Assembly (NCBI RefSeq): GCF_003711205.1
Contig: NZ_CP031013.1
Span: 3,514,501-3,578,500, forward strand
Length of the DNA stretch: 64,000 bases
Reading direction: 5' to 3'
Source: Polaromonas sp. SP1
GTDB taxonomy: Bacteria > Pseudomonadota > Gammaproteobacteria > Burkholderiales > Burkholderiaceae_C
Made by a program: the position numbers and the translations under genes. Below, one piece after another: positions 8,669-19,300 of this stretch (positions are counted from its first letter, which is position 1; the number at the start of each line of letters is the position of its first letter). The notes under the pieces were generated by a model. The model saw only the letters and a program-made list of their open reading frames with translations. It searched no databases and had not been told where the DNA came from.

Positions 8669-9898
8669 TCAGTTCAGGGTGGAAGCCAGGTCAAAAATGG
8701 GCAGGTACATGAGGACCACGATCGCGCCAATCACGGTGCCGATCACGATCATCAGCGCGGGCTCTATGACCCGCGTAGCGACGTCGATAGAGCGCTGCAG
8801 CCGTCGCTCGTAGAACTGAGCAATCCGCTCCAGCATCTCTGACATGGAGCCGGTGCGTTCCGCCACCTTGAGCATGCTGGTGGCCACGGGGTCGGACAGG
8901 CCGGCGCCGGAGAGGGCCGTGCTCATGCTGAGGCCTTCCCTCATCAAGACAATAGCGCGCTCCAGGCGTTCACGATCTGAGTCATTGAGCAGCTTGGCGC
9001 CGTGCTCCATCGCGCGGTGGATGACGATTCCGCGTGAGACGAGGATGGACATCGTGCGATACAGCTGCAGGTGCTGGAATTCGCGAATCACCCCCGCGAT
9101 GTAGGGAATGCCTTGCAGCCATCGCGAACGCACGCCGTGCGCGCGGAAATGCGAGAAGACCCAGGCCGCAAGAGTCAGGATCAGGCCAAAGAAAACAGCC
9201 AATACCCAGGGCCGATCGGCAACGAGCCGTCCCCAGGCCATCAGGCCCGACGACAACATGGGCAACTGTGTACGGGTGCCGTCCAGCAGGCCTGCAAAGC
9301 GGGGAATGACCACACCCATGAGAAACATGACAACCAGCCCTCCCACCACCAACAACACCATGGGATAGACGGAGGCGCCTATGAGTTTGTCCTTGAGCGC
9401 TTGCATCTCTCTTTGATGGGCCGCATAGCGAGCCAATCCCTTGCCAAGGTCACCGGTGCGTTCGCTGGCCTCCACCGTGGCCACCAATAACTCGGGGAAG
9501 GCCCCCGTTAATTGCATGGCCACAGACAGGTTCCGGCCTTCAGATACTGCGCGCATCACCTGTTCGATAAGCTCGCGTCGTGCGCCGCCAGTCTCCTTGA
9601 TCGACAAGGTTTGCAGTGCTTCGGTGACGCTGAGACCTGCGTCGATAAGCGCCGCGAAGTCTTGAGAAAACGCAGCGGTGTCTAAGCCCGAGCGGGCAGG
9701 CGATATGGATTTTGCGCGGATGAGACTCGCAACACCAGTGCTTGATTCTTGGGAAATTTCCCAACTCAGGACCGTCGATCCGCTCCGCACTATTTGAGCA
9801 ACCGCCTCGGCGGACGTACCGGCGCGCACCCGCCGTGAGGCGATACGCCCTGCACTGTCCCGGGTGACGAGATCGTATGTGGCGGGAGCCGTGGTCAT
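8669..9898 (-). CDS. gspF: Inner-membrane platform protein, GspF/PilC family
   Basis: 409 residues with two T2SSF repeats: first with FSQDFAALIDAGLSVTEALQTL and ERTGDLGKGLARYA, second with LYRTMSILVSRGIVIHRAME and ERTGSMSEMLERIAQFYE. Three membrane segments are visible: VYPMVLLVVGGLVVMFLMGV, WVLAVFFGLILTLAAWVF and LMIVIGTVIGAIVVLMYLPI. It anchors the GspE motor. The gene lies 31 bases before gspE and directly after the major pseudopilin gene, an order common in T2SS-like operons of betaproteobacteria. Confidence 0.95.
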   Translation of the reverse strand: MTTAPATYDLVTRDSAGRIASRRVRAGTSAEAVAQIVRSGSTVLSWEISQESSTGVASLIRAKSISPARSGLDTAAFSQDFAALIDAGLSVTEALQTLSIKETGGARRELIEQVMRAVSEGRNLSVAMQLTGAFPELLVATVEASERTGDLGKGLARYAAHQREMQALKDKLIGASVYPMVLLVVGGLVVMFLMGVVIPRFAGLLDGTRTQLPMLSSGLMAWGRLVADRPWVLAVFFGLILTLAAWVFSHFRAHGVRSRWLQGIPYIAGVIREFQHLQLYRTMSILVSRGIVIHRAMEHGAKLLNDSDRERLERAIVLMREGLSMSTALSGAGLSDPVATSMLKVAERTGSMSEMLERIAQFYERRLQRSIDVATRVIEPALMIVIGTVIGAIVVLMYLPIFDLASTLN

Positions 9899-9929
9899 AC
9901 TTGCGCCTATTTAGCCTTGCGGGCTGCCA

Positions 9930-10394
9930 TCAATCGGACGAATGCAGTGATATGTCCTGCGCTTCCCCGTCGCCGCCGGGTTTGCCATCTGCGCCGTAAG
10001 AAATGATGTCAATAGCACGTGAACCCGGTTGCAGCACATACGTATAGTTGTTGCCCCAAGGGTCGGCAGGAAGAGCCTTTTTCAGATACGGGCCTTGCCA
10101 TTTAGCGACGCCTGAGGGCTGCGTGTTCAGCGCGCCAAGACCCTGTTCTGTTGTGGGGTAGCTGCCTACGTCCAGGCGGTATTGGTCCAGCGCCTTGTCG
10201 ATAGATTCAATCTGCGCCTTGGCGATCTTGGATTTAGATTTGCTAACCGAGTCAAAGTAGCGCGGTGCAACCAGGCCGGCCAGCAGGCCGATGATGACCA
10301 CCACCACCAGCAACTCCAGAAGGGTAAAGCCGCGCGTGCGGTTACTGCGCGTTGACATGAAGTGGCTTCGCGTCTGATGCACGAGGTGATTCAA
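9930..10394 (-). CDS. gspG: Major pseudopilin GspG
   Basis: 154 residues. Prepilin site TRG/FTLLELLVVVVIIGLLAG, then APRYFDSVSKSKSKIAKAQI, YRLDVGSYPTTEQGLGAL, KALPADPWGNNYTYVLQPG and DIISYGADGKPGGDGEAQDI, the full GspG consensus including the C-terminal Ca-binding loop residues. First gene of the operon. The TTG at 10394 has a strong GGGAGG nine bases upstream, so I prefer it; the ATG at 10358 gives a 10-residue leader of more usual length but has no clear ribosome site. Confidence 0.93.
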   Translation of the reverse strand: MNHLVHQTRSHFMSTRSNRTRGFTLLELLVVVVIIGLLAGLVAPRYFDSVSKSKSKIAKAQIESIDKALDQYRLDVGSYPTTEQGLGALNTQPSGVAKWQGPYLKKALPADPWGNNYTYVLQPGSRAIDIISYGADGKPGGDGEAQDISLHSSD

Positions 10395-10757
10395 TGAGCT
10401 TTCCCTCCCAGAGAAATGCTTTCACGCATTTTTCGAGCGCGACAAAAATTATTTTCGGATAGCTGAGCCCAATGCCTTGAGCTGTTCTATTTATTCTTAA
10501 TCCAGTGCAGGTCGATACTGAAAAGGTGTTCGTTTTGAAGTGGTGCCATTTTCAATATCACGTGAGCCGTCGGATTCTGCCAGAAGAGTATGAGCTTGGT
10601 AAGAATGAAATTTTTGACGCCGGAGATTTCGTTGTCTATACGCACACTTCAGATTTCTATCCTGCACATGGAGGGTGACAAGCGCGATGCCTGTCACTAG
10701 ACTGCGGGCACATTCGCTCGACTGAAGCGTCATAAGAAAAATCAACGGGAGGATTCA
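10395..10757. promoter_or_regulatory. Divergent intergenic region between the secretion operon and the RHS array
   Basis: About 360 bases without a convincing gene, noticeably more AT-rich than its flanks. It must hold the promoters for gspG (leftward) and the A1 operon (rightward). I cannot place -35/-10 boxes with confidence. A minus-strand opening at 10497-10745 has no ribosome site and no family resemblance, and I do not call it. Confidence 0.4.
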
Positions 10758-10874
10758 ATGGGATTTTTTCCAGGACTTGCACCGGGTATGGTGCGGTCGA
10801 ATCAAGTGTGCTCATCCACTTGTGCGCATGGTGAGCAGAGTTTGGTGTGGGGAATTGCAGGGGGCTCCAGATGA
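10758..10874 (+). CDS. Possible 38-residue leader peptide coupled to A1
   Basis: ATG at 10758 is preceded by a strong GGGAGG seven to eight bases upstream, stronger than the site before A1. The frame runs 38 codons and its TGA overlaps the ATG of A1 (ATGA at 10871-10874), so translation could be coupled. The sequence around its start (GGGAGGATTCAATG) nearly matches the start context of A3 (GGGAGATTCAATG), so it may be the relic of an earlier N-terminus rather than a functional peptide. The product shows no recognisable motif. Confidence 0.35.
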   Translation: MGFFPGLAPGMVRSNQVCSSTCAHGEQSLVWGIAGGSR

Positions 10875-13528
10875 GCCAAATGGACTTCCTTCTGCGTTTT
10901 TTTTTCAAGGGCCTCGCTGCTTTGCTGGGGATCATTCTTGTTTTTGCTCAATCAGAAGCAATGGCTTCGTTTCCAGCGACTTCGTCTGGCGTCACCGAGT
11001 ATCGGTATACCTATGACAGCGTGACCGGGCCTTGGAATCCGGTGCCTTTGGCGGCTTGCCAAGGTTGGGGTGTCGCCTATACGAGTATCCTCCCCGCTGG
11101 GGCTTTTGTGAGCATTTCGGGTATGACGGGTACCACCTGCCGTTATATTCCCCACTATGCAAGCGGGGTTGTGGGCTCTGAAGGAACCATTGGTGCAAGC
11201 ACCCGCATCGCTCCCCCTAGCTGCCCGAGTAACAGTGCGCAGACTGAAAGCCAATGTACCTGCACCACTGACTATCGCGAGACCGGAAGCCCTGCGACGT
11301 GTGAATTGAGGCCATCGCCAGTTGTGCCACCCATCACGTTGCAACTCAACGCTGCAGTTCCGAGCAATCCGCGAGGCAAGAGTTGCTCCGCGTCCGACCC
11401 CGATGGGAGCGCGACAAAGAAACCCATCATCCCCGCGACAGGCGAGAAGGTTCTGACCGAGCCCGACTACGCAGGTCAGGGCGCAGACGCCCTCAGCTTG
11501 GTAAGACACTACAGAAGCAGTTGGGGCGGAACCACGCCCCGTGGCCTGCCGCTCGATGCCGGCCTGAGCCGAGCCTGGACACACAACCATGCCGTATCGA
11601 TCAAACGCGAAGGCACGGCCGGTGCGGTCGGCAGCACCGCCAAGGTGATGTTTGGCGACGGCAGCGTACGCGCCTTCGATTGGCAAACCGGTAGCAGCAG
11701 CTGGCTTGCCGCCAACAGCGCCGACATCCTGACTGTCAACGGCACAGGCCTGCAATACAAGCGGCTGGACGACGACAGCCTCTGGCAGTTTGATGCGGCC
11801 GGCAAGCTGCTGACTGTGACCCAGCGCAACGGCTGGGTCAACACTTATGCGTACGGCACCACGGCCACCTCCAGCGCCATCGCCCCGCCGCCATCGCTGG
11901 CAACGTTTGCGCCATCGCCTGCTGTCACTGAGTACCGGTACATCTATGACGGCGTCACCGGCCCCTGGAATACAGTGCCCTTGGCGGCCTGCCAAGGCTG
12001 GACAGCAGCCTATCCGCTCGTTTACCCCGGGGGCAACACTGTGACTACGCCGGGTGTGACGGGTACAAACTGCCGTTATGTCCCCCACTATCCGAACGGT
12101 TCTGCTGGCTCCGAGGGAAGCATTCCTGCGGCGACGCGCGTGACTTCCAGCAGTTGCCCGGTGGGCAGCACCTTGTCGGGGGGCAGCTGCATCCCCAATC
12201 TGCTGATCTCGGTTACCAACCAGTTCGGCCGCAGCCTGAACTTTGCCTACAACGCCGCTAGTCAGCTGGTCAATGTGACTGCCAGTGACGGCCAGGTGAC
12301 TAGCTACGCCTATGACAGCACCACGGCTGGCGCACGACTGACCACGGTGACCTATCCCGGCAGTGTGAGCGGTACTGCCAGCAAGACCTATCTGTATGAG
12401 AGCACTACCTTCCCGCGTTTGGTGACCGGGATCGTCGACGAAACCGGCAACCGGCTGTCAACCATTGCCTACGACAGCCTGGGCAGGGCCATCAGCAGCG
12501 GCTATGCAGGCAGTGCGGACTTGTACAGCGTGAGTTACGCGACGGCAGGGGTGGCCACGGTGACCGACCCGTTGGGTACCCAGCGCAGCTATAGCTATGG
12601 CACTGCCAAGGGCCAACTGGCCGTCACAGGCGCGGACAAACCCAGCGGCACCGGCGCTCCCTCCGCGGCCAGTCGCGTGCAAGATGCCAACGGCTTCGTC
12701 ACGCAAGAGACCGACTTCCTGGGCGTGAACACCATGTACACCTGGGATATCAACCGGCGCCTGCCCTTGACCACTACCGAGGCAGCCGCTCTGCCCGAAG
12801 CACGAATCACCACCACTCAGTGGCACGCCACCTTCAGGTTGCCCGTACTTATCACGGAAGCCGGTCGCACAACGGCCTACACCTATGACACGACAGGCAA
12901 TCCGTTGACCAGAACGGTGACCGACACTGCCACCAGCGTCGCCCGCACCACCACCTGGACTTATAACGCTCAAGGCCTGCTCGCCACAGAGAAGGCTCCC
13001 ACCAATGTAGTAACCAGAACCAACGCTTACTACCCGTCTACAAGCTATAGCGGCACGGCGCCCAACGAGGCCGGGCACGCGGCAGGCGACCTGCAGTCGA
13101 TTACGAATGCGGCAGGTCATGTTACGCAGTTCCCGCTGTACGACAGAGCGGGCCGATTGCGCCAGATGATCGACCCGAAAGGTGTGGTCACCGACACCGT
13201 GTACACGCCAAGAGGCTGGATCGGCAGCGTGACGGTCACCCCACCGGGCGGCACAGCCCGAACTACCAGCTACACCTACGACAACGCAGGTCAGCTGACG
13301 GGAGTTGTTCTGCCCGATAGCACAACCATGAGCTACAGCTACGACGCGGCTCACCGTTTGACCGGAGTGACTGACGACAAAGGTAACTCCGTCACCTACA
13401 CGCTTGATGCGATGGGCAACAGGACCGCAGAGCAGGTCAAAGACCCCTCAGGCAACCTGCAAAGAAACATCACGCGGTTGTATGACGCGCTGAACCGGGT
13501 GCAGCAAGTTACGGGCGCGGTCAATTGA
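10871..13528 (+). CDS. RHS 'A' half protein A1 (N-terminal shell half, no LamG insert)
   Basis: 885 residues. Signal peptide about 1-33 (FKGLAALLGIILVFAQSEAMA). Residues about 38-115 form a module with TEYRYTYDSVTGPWN, AACQGW and CRYIPHY. A DUF6531-like KKPIIPATGEKVL lies near 184, followed by RHS/YD repeats (NGWVNTYAYG, FDAAGKLLTVTQR, YTWDINRRLPLTTT, YDNAGQLTGVVLP). A second copy of the TEYRY/AACQGW module is inserted at about 350-445. The protein stops right after LYDALNRVQQVTGAVN, with no RHS core and no toxin tip. The ATG at 10871 has AGGGGG six bases upstream. Probably secreted through Sec. Gene A2 follows after 128 bases. Confidence 0.85.
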   Translation: MSQMDFLLRFFFKGLAALLGIILVFAQSEAMASFPATSSGVTEYRYTYDSVTGPWNPVPLAACQGWGVAYTSILPAGAFVSISGMTGTTCRYIPHYASGVVGSEGTIGASTRIAPPSCPSNSAQTESQCTCTTDYRETGSPATCELRPSPVVPPITLQLNAAVPSNPRGKSCSASDPDGSATKKPIIPATGEKVLTEPDYAGQGADALSLVRHYRSSWGGTTPRGLPLDAGLSRAWTHNHAVSIKREGTAGAVGSTAKVMFGDGSVRAFDWQTGSSSWLAANSADILTVNGTGLQYKRLDDDSLWQFDAAGKLLTVTQRNGWVNTYAYGTTATSSAIAPPPSLATFAPSPAVTEYRYIYDGVTGPWNTVPLAACQGWTAAYPLVYPGGNTVTTPGVTGTNCRYVPHYPNGSAGSEGSIPAATRVTSSSCPVGSTLSGGSCIPNLLISVTNQFGRSLNFAYNAASQLVNVTASDGQVTSYAYDSTTAGARLTTVTYPGSVSGTASKTYLYESTTFPRLVTGIVDETGNRLSTIAYDSLGRAISSGYAGSADLYSVSYATAGVATVTDPLGTQRSYSYGTAKGQLAVTGADKPSGTGAPSAASRVQDANGFVTQETDFLGVNTMYTWDINRRLPLTTTEAAALPEARITTTQWHATFRLPVLITEAGRTTAYTYDTTGNPLTRTVTDTATSVARTTTWTYNAQGLLATEKAPTNVVTRTNAYYPSTSYSGTAPNEAGHAAGDLQSITNAAGHVTQFPLYDRAGRLRQMIDPKGVVTDTVYTPRGWIGSVTVTPPGGTARTTSYTYDNAGQLTGVVLPDSTTMSYSYDAAHRLTGVTDDKGNSVTYTLDAMGNRTAEQVKDPSGNLQRNITRLYDALNRVQQVTGAVN

Positions 13529-13569
13529 CGTCATATACAAGTGCAGAAATCTACCGAGTCTATTCGTCG
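13523..13569 (+). repeat. Spacer repeat after A1 (copy 1)
   Basis: The sequence from the A1 stop, AATTGACGTCA then GTGCAGAAATCTACCG, recurs after A2 at 16215-16263. A TTG overlapping the A1 stop opens a 31-codon frame that leads nowhere. It looks like the stub of a lost downstream gene or the trace of a duplication that produced A1 and A2. Confidence 0.6.
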
Positions 13570-13656
13570 GAAGAGAAATCTGGGTGGCAGCGGAATGTTC
13601 CTGTTGACCGATATTGAGCAATCGCATCGCGATGAATTTTTAAAGAGTTCGCAAAA

Positions 13657-16221
13657 ATGAAACGAACTAATTTCCGCTTTCTATCGACTGGCTTGCTGTT
13701 GTGTTTCGCGGCTCTGCTTTGTGGACAAGCTTTTGCTTCTTCTGCGGACAAGAGCAAAGCTCCTATTCGCGACTTCACCTGCTTTAACGCAGCCCCTTCG
13801 ACGATTACTCCAAGTAATGAAGCTTCCTGCTTCGCAACTTGGCGAGCCAGAGATGGGGGGATCCACTATCAGTTCTGTCTTAACGTGGGTGGCTCAATGA
13901 GGCGTCATGAGTCTCTCTATTCCAGCGGCGAACTTGAGTCCTCAGGCTATTCGTGCACTAACCCCTTGGGCGGAGGTATGTCTGTTAGACCGAACTACTA
14001 CTGCCCCTCCGGCGAACTCCCCGAACAGGGTTTGTGTCCCGGCATAACACCTGAAATTGAGTCAAAAATTTGCTTGAGACCGCCTCAAAGCGGCGAGAAA
14101 GTTGGCAACCCTATCATTCCTGCAACAGGCGAGAAGGTGTTGGATCACGGCGACCACGCGGGGGAGGGCCCCGACCCTCTGGATTTTGTGCGCAGTTTCA
14201 GAAGCTTCAGAGTCGGAGTGGCGCCAAGTCTTGCCGTCAAACCGGGCATGGGTCAAACGTGGTCGCACAACCACGCAGTAGCACTGCAGCAGGTTGGCAC
14301 GGCAGGTACCGCAGACAGTGTTACTCGAATATTCTTTGGTGAAGGCACTACACGAGTCTTTACCTGGCAGACGGGAAGCGGCAGCTGGCTTGCTACCAAC
14401 AGCGCTGATACGTTGACGGCCAACAGCACTGGCTTGCTCTACAAGCGGCTCGACGACGATAGCCTCTGGCAGTTTGATGCCGCCGGCAAGCTGCTGACTG
14501 TGGTCCGACGCAACGGCTGGATCAACACCTATGCGTACGGAACCAGCACTACCTCTATCACGATCGCGCCGCCGCCCTCGCTGGCAACGTTTGCGCCGCC
14601 TGATGTCACGGAATACCGTCATGTGTATGGCGGTGTGTCCGGCCCCTGGAGTACGGTCCCCCTCGCGGCGTGTCAGGGCTGGGGCGCAGCCTACTCGCTC
14701 GCCTATCCCGGCTTCAATATAAATATCCCGGGCGTGACTGGCACCACCTGCCGCTATGTTCCCCACTACCCGAACGGGACTGTCGGCTCCGAGGGAAGCA
14801 TTCCTGCAGCGACGCGCGTGGTCCCCGGCAACTGTCCTGTGGGCAGTAGTTTGACTGGCGGCAGTTGCATACCAAATCTGCTGATCTCGGTTAGCAACCA
14901 GTTCGGCCGAAGTCTTAATTTTGCGTACAACTCCTCTAGTCAGCTGGTCAGCGTTACCGCTGCAGACGGCAGGGCCACTAGTTACGGTTACGACAGCACC
15001 GCTGCTGATGGCCGGTTGACCACTGTCACTTACCCAGCAAATAGCGGAACGGTCAGCAAAACCTATCTCTACGAAAAGGCCGGCTTTTCACAACTGCTGA
15101 CCGGCATCGTCGACGAAAACGGGAGCCGCCTGGCAACCTACGCTTACGACAATCAGGGACGCGGCATAAGCACTCAGCATGCCGGCGCAGCTGATCTGCA
15201 CAGCATCAGCTATGGAGCAGCAGGCGCGGTCACAGTGACCGACCCACTGGGAACTCAGCGTACTTACAACTATGGCACGGCGCGAAGCAAGCTTGCCGTC
15301 ACCGGTGCTTCGCTGCCTGGCGCGGGCGGCACTAGCGATGCGGCCAGCCGCGTGCAAGACGCCAACGGTTTTGTCACTCAGGAGATCGACTTTCTGGGCG
15401 TAAACACCATGTACACCTGGGACATTAACCGGCGCTTGCCGCTGACGACGACCAGAGCCGCGACTCTGCCCGAAGCGCAAACCGCCACGACCCAGTGGCA
15501 TGCTACTTTCAGACTGCCTGTGCTCGTTACCGAAGCGGGGCGTACCACGGCCTACACATATGACACGGTAGGCAACCTACTGAACAGAACGGTGACAGAC
15601 ACCGCCACCGGCGTGGCACGTACTACCACTTGGACCTATGTAGCTTCTGGCAGCGCTCAGGGCTTGCCCGCAACAGAAACCGCGCCTACCAACGTGGTGA
15701 CTCGAACCCATGCTTACTACTCGACTACGAGCTTTTCCGGCACCTCCCCCAACGAAACTGGCTACACGGCAGGAGACCTGCAATCGATCACGAATGCGGC
15801 GGGGCACGTAACGCAATTTACGTTGTACGACAGAGCAGGGCGGGTACGTCAGATGATCGACCCGAAAGGGGTCGTGACCGATACCGGCTACACCCCGAGA
15901 GGCTGGATCAGCAGCGTGATGGTTACGCCGCCGGGCGGCACAGCCCGAGTCACCAACTACACGTACGACAACGCCGGCCAACTGACAGGCGTCACGCTGC
16001 CGGATGCAACAGTCATGAGCTACAGCTACAGCTACGACGCGGCGCACCGCCTGACGGGTGTGACCGATGCCAAAGGTAACTCCGTCACCTACATACTCGA
16101 TGCGATGGGCAATAAGACCGCAGAGCAGATCAAAGACCCGTCGGACAACCTGCAAAGAAATATCACCCGCGTGTATGACGCATTGAACCGGGTCCAACAA
16201 GTTACGGGAGCGAGCAATTGA
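13657..16221 (+). CDS. RHS 'A' half protein A2 (no LamG insert)
   Basis: 854 residues. Signal peptide about 1-27 (STGLLLCFAALLCGQAFA). The N-terminal 100 residues are Cys-containing and differ from A1 (FTCFNAAPSTITPSN, YYCPSGELPEQGLCPG). The GNPIIPATGEKVL motif is near 149, then YD repeats closely similar to A1. The TEYRH/AACQGW/CRYVPHY module is inserted at about 315-408, the same place as in A1, followed by SNQFGRSLNFAYN. It ends VYDALNRVQQVTGASN, as all A proteins except A1 and A4 do nearly exactly. The ATG at 13657 has only a weak ribosome site. A3 follows after a short spacer. Confidence 0.85.
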   Translation: MKRTNFRFLSTGLLLCFAALLCGQAFASSADKSKAPIRDFTCFNAAPSTITPSNEASCFATWRARDGGIHYQFCLNVGGSMRRHESLYSSGELESSGYSCTNPLGGGMSVRPNYYCPSGELPEQGLCPGITPEIESKICLRPPQSGEKVGNPIIPATGEKVLDHGDHAGEGPDPLDFVRSFRSFRVGVAPSLAVKPGMGQTWSHNHAVALQQVGTAGTADSVTRIFFGEGTTRVFTWQTGSGSWLATNSADTLTANSTGLLYKRLDDDSLWQFDAAGKLLTVVRRNGWINTYAYGTSTTSITIAPPPSLATFAPPDVTEYRHVYGGVSGPWSTVPLAACQGWGAAYSLAYPGFNINIPGVTGTTCRYVPHYPNGTVGSEGSIPAATRVVPGNCPVGSSLTGGSCIPNLLISVSNQFGRSLNFAYNSSSQLVSVTAADGRATSYGYDSTAADGRLTTVTYPANSGTVSKTYLYEKAGFSQLLTGIVDENGSRLATYAYDNQGRGISTQHAGAADLHSISYGAAGAVTVTDPLGTQRTYNYGTARSKLAVTGASLPGAGGTSDAASRVQDANGFVTQEIDFLGVNTMYTWDINRRLPLTTTRAATLPEAQTATTQWHATFRLPVLVTEAGRTTAYTYDTVGNLLNRTVTDTATGVARTTTWTYVASGSAQGLPATETAPTNVVTRTHAYYSTTSFSGTSPNETGYTAGDLQSITNAAGHVTQFTLYDRAGRVRQMIDPKGVVTDTGYTPRGWISSVMVTPPGGTARVTNYTYDNAGQLTGVTLPDATVMSYSYSYDAAHRLTGVTDAKGNSVTYILDAMGNKTAEQIKDPSDNLQRNITRVYDALNRVQQVTGASN

Positions 16222-16263
16222 CGTCAGATAAGCCGTGCAGAAATCTACCGTGCCTATAAGTCG
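16215..16263 (+). repeat. Spacer repeat after A2 (copy 2)
   Basis: Second copy of the spacer found after A1: AATTGACGTCA, then GTGCAGAAATCTACCG and a CTAT-AGTCG end. The TTG overlapping the A2 stop opens only 13 codons here. Confidence 0.6.
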
Positions 16264-16308
16264 AGCGTTTGAGTGGTCAGACGCGTAAAAAAAGTTTTGG
16301 GAGATTCA

Positions 16309-19300
16309 ATGTTTCTGTTCATAGCGGGGATCACCAGTCAACGCTCAGGCCGAAGGCAAAATAACTTCGGCGGACGTTTGAGCGGCGCATTAGGACTTTT
16401 TGTGATGCTCTGGCTTAGCTTGGTGCTGATTTGCTTCAGCGCTCCGGCAAACGCTTCATTTCCCGCAGCACAGACCGCTTGTACCGTTTCGCCCTGCTAC
16501 TTATACAGAATACAGAGTTCGCGTCCAGACCCTGTCGGCGTGTTTCCTCATCCGACGCCAGACGCCGCCTGTAGGAACGCTATTCAGTGGCTCAACAGCA
16601 TTGAACCCTCCAACCCCGTTACCTACATATCGAGTACTGAAACTCGGTGCAACTATCACTGGAGTTATCCCGATGGTTCCCCATCCGGCACAGCGTCACC
16701 GCCAATAGAAAGGAGTCCTGCGGTCCCGTGGCCTGCGTATTCATGCCCAATTAATAGCACCTTGTCAGGCTCTTCCTGCACGTGTGAGGCAGGTTTCGCA
16801 ACCCATCCGCTGACCCCTAATAGTTGCGTGCCTGTTATCAACGTCTTCGGTGTTAATAAAACGCCTCCACTGGGTAGATGCGAATTCGGCATTGCCAACC
16901 CGATATACCCTCTAACCGGTGTTAAGAAGGAGTACATTTCCACCGGTATCGGAGTTGGTGGGCTGAACCTATCCTTGGTCTACGACACGACCTTAAAGAT
17001 ACCGGCCAATCAGGCTGATACGGCTTCTGCTCTTGTTGAGCTCAGCTCATTTGGTGCGTTGTGGAAAAGTAGTTTTCACCACAGGCTCTTGATTGCGACC
17101 GGCGCCACCAGGGCATTGCTGTCCCGTGGCGATGGCAAAGTCTTCAATTTCATCGGCAATGGTGCAGGTGTCTACACCACTGATGCAGACAACACCCACA
17201 AGCTCGTTAGTATCGCGGGAGGCTATCGGTTTACTGATGTTGCCACGGGTGATCAGGAAACCTATGACAGCACGGGTATCTTGCAGAGCCTTACGCGGGC
17301 CAACGGGATGGTGCTCAGCTTCAGTTACACCGGCAAAAACTTGACCCGTGTGCAGGCAAGCGATGGACGCATCCTTCGGTTCAGCTACACCAACAATCTG
17401 ATCACCCAGATCATCACCCCAGACGGGCGGACCATCGTCCCCGCATATGACGCTAACCGCAACCTTGTCTCACTGACATGGCAGGACGGCAAGGTCAGCC
17501 AGTTCCTCTACGAGAACGCGGCCTTCCCCTGGGCATTAACGGGCAAGATTGATGAGAACAACGCCCGCTATGCAACCTTCATCTATGACACACAAGGCCG
17601 TGCCACAACCAGTGAACATGCGGGAGGTGTGGAGCGCTACAGCGTCAGCTACATCCAAGCACCCACGCTGGTCGTCACCGACGCCTTTAATACGGCTACC
17701 GGCGTTCTATCTCGCCAGCACAGCTGGCAGATGCCCAGCGGCACCACGCTGGAGCTGCCAAATGGTCAGAGTTCAACCGTGGCAGCCGCCAGCGTCATGG
17801 GCTTGCCATCGGTTACTTCGAAAAGCCAACCCGCAGGCTCGGGTTGCGCCGCCGCCACCAGCACGTTGAGCTACGACGCCAATGGCAACATCGCCAGCGA
17901 GGACGACTTTAACGGCCAGCGCAGCTGCTTTACCAATGACCTGACTCGCAACCTGCCCACCGTGGCTGTCGAAGGTCTGGCCAACACGGCCAGCTGTGCC
18001 GCCGTGCTTGCAAGCAACGCCAGCCTACCGACAGGCAGCCGCAAGGTGAGCCGGCAATGGCACCCAGACTGGAGTTTGACCACCAAAATTGCGCAACCTT
18101 TGAAGATCATCACCAGCATCTACAACGGCCAACCCGACCCGTTTAACAGCAATGCAGTGGCAAGTTGCGCACCTGTCACTGCAACGACACCGGACGGAAA
18201 GCCCATCGCGGTGCTGTGCAAGCAAGTCGAGCAAGCCACGACGGACGCCGACGGCAGCCTCGGCCTCGCGGCTACGCCGAATGTCGGTGTGACGCAGCGT
18301 GTCTCGACATACACCTATGACGCTTTTGGGCGGCTGCTTACCAGCACCGATCCTATGAGCCGCGTGACGACCTACGTTTACTACGGCAATTCAACGGACT
18401 TTACCGATCCGTTGATCAGTTCGGACCCCAACTTTGAATCGGTGGTGCTTCTGTTGCATGGAGATGGGATCAATAACTCTACCGTCATCACAGACAGCAG
18501 CCCGGTGGTCAAGCCCGTGACAGTTGGAGGCAATGCCAAGGTCAGCACGGTGCAAGGGAAATTCGGTGGGACATCAATGGCTTTTGATGGTGCAGGCGAC
18601 TACCTGAGTAGCGCGAACCACGATAACTTCAACCTTACTTCGGCGGATTTCACAATTGAGGCATGGGTGTACGTGACCGCTCTAACAGCTGGAACTCAAG
18701 CGGTAGTAGACAAAGACGGGGTTTCCGGAACAAGTTATTCGCAGTACCAAGTGGGAATTTCACCTGCAGGAAAAATGACTGCATTCCTGGGGAATGGGAA
18801 TGGAGTATCTCCGACCGGCACCGTCTACACGGGAACAACCACCATTACGCTTAACGCCTGGCACCATATCGCCCTTGTCAAGAGTGGATCAATCTTCAAA
18901 GGTTTTTTGGATGGAGCGCAAGAGTGGTCCGCGGCGGCGGCACCCATGTATAGCGGCGGAAAGGCTCTACTCGTTGGATACCTTGCATCAGGGGCGGCCG
19001 CACAGACGTTCAACGGGTACATCGATGATGTGCGCATTACCAAAGGCGTGGCCCGGTACTCGGCCAACTTCACCCCTCCAACGACGGCGTTTCCGAATGC
19101 TGGGCCGGTTGTTGACCCAAATGCCGTCGGCCACACGGTTGGCGATCTGCAGTCGATCACAAACGCAGGCGGTCACGTCACGCAGTTCACGCAGTACGAC
19201 AGGGCGGGGCGATTGCGTCAGATGGTGAATTCTAAGGGCGTGGTCACAGACACCGCGTACACCCCGAGAGGCTGGATCAGCAGCGTGACGGTGACGCCGC

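Noticed and set aside
10497..10745. Minus-strand 82-codon frame in the divergent region
   Set aside because: No ribosome site, no protein-like pattern, and it lies where divergent promoters are expected.
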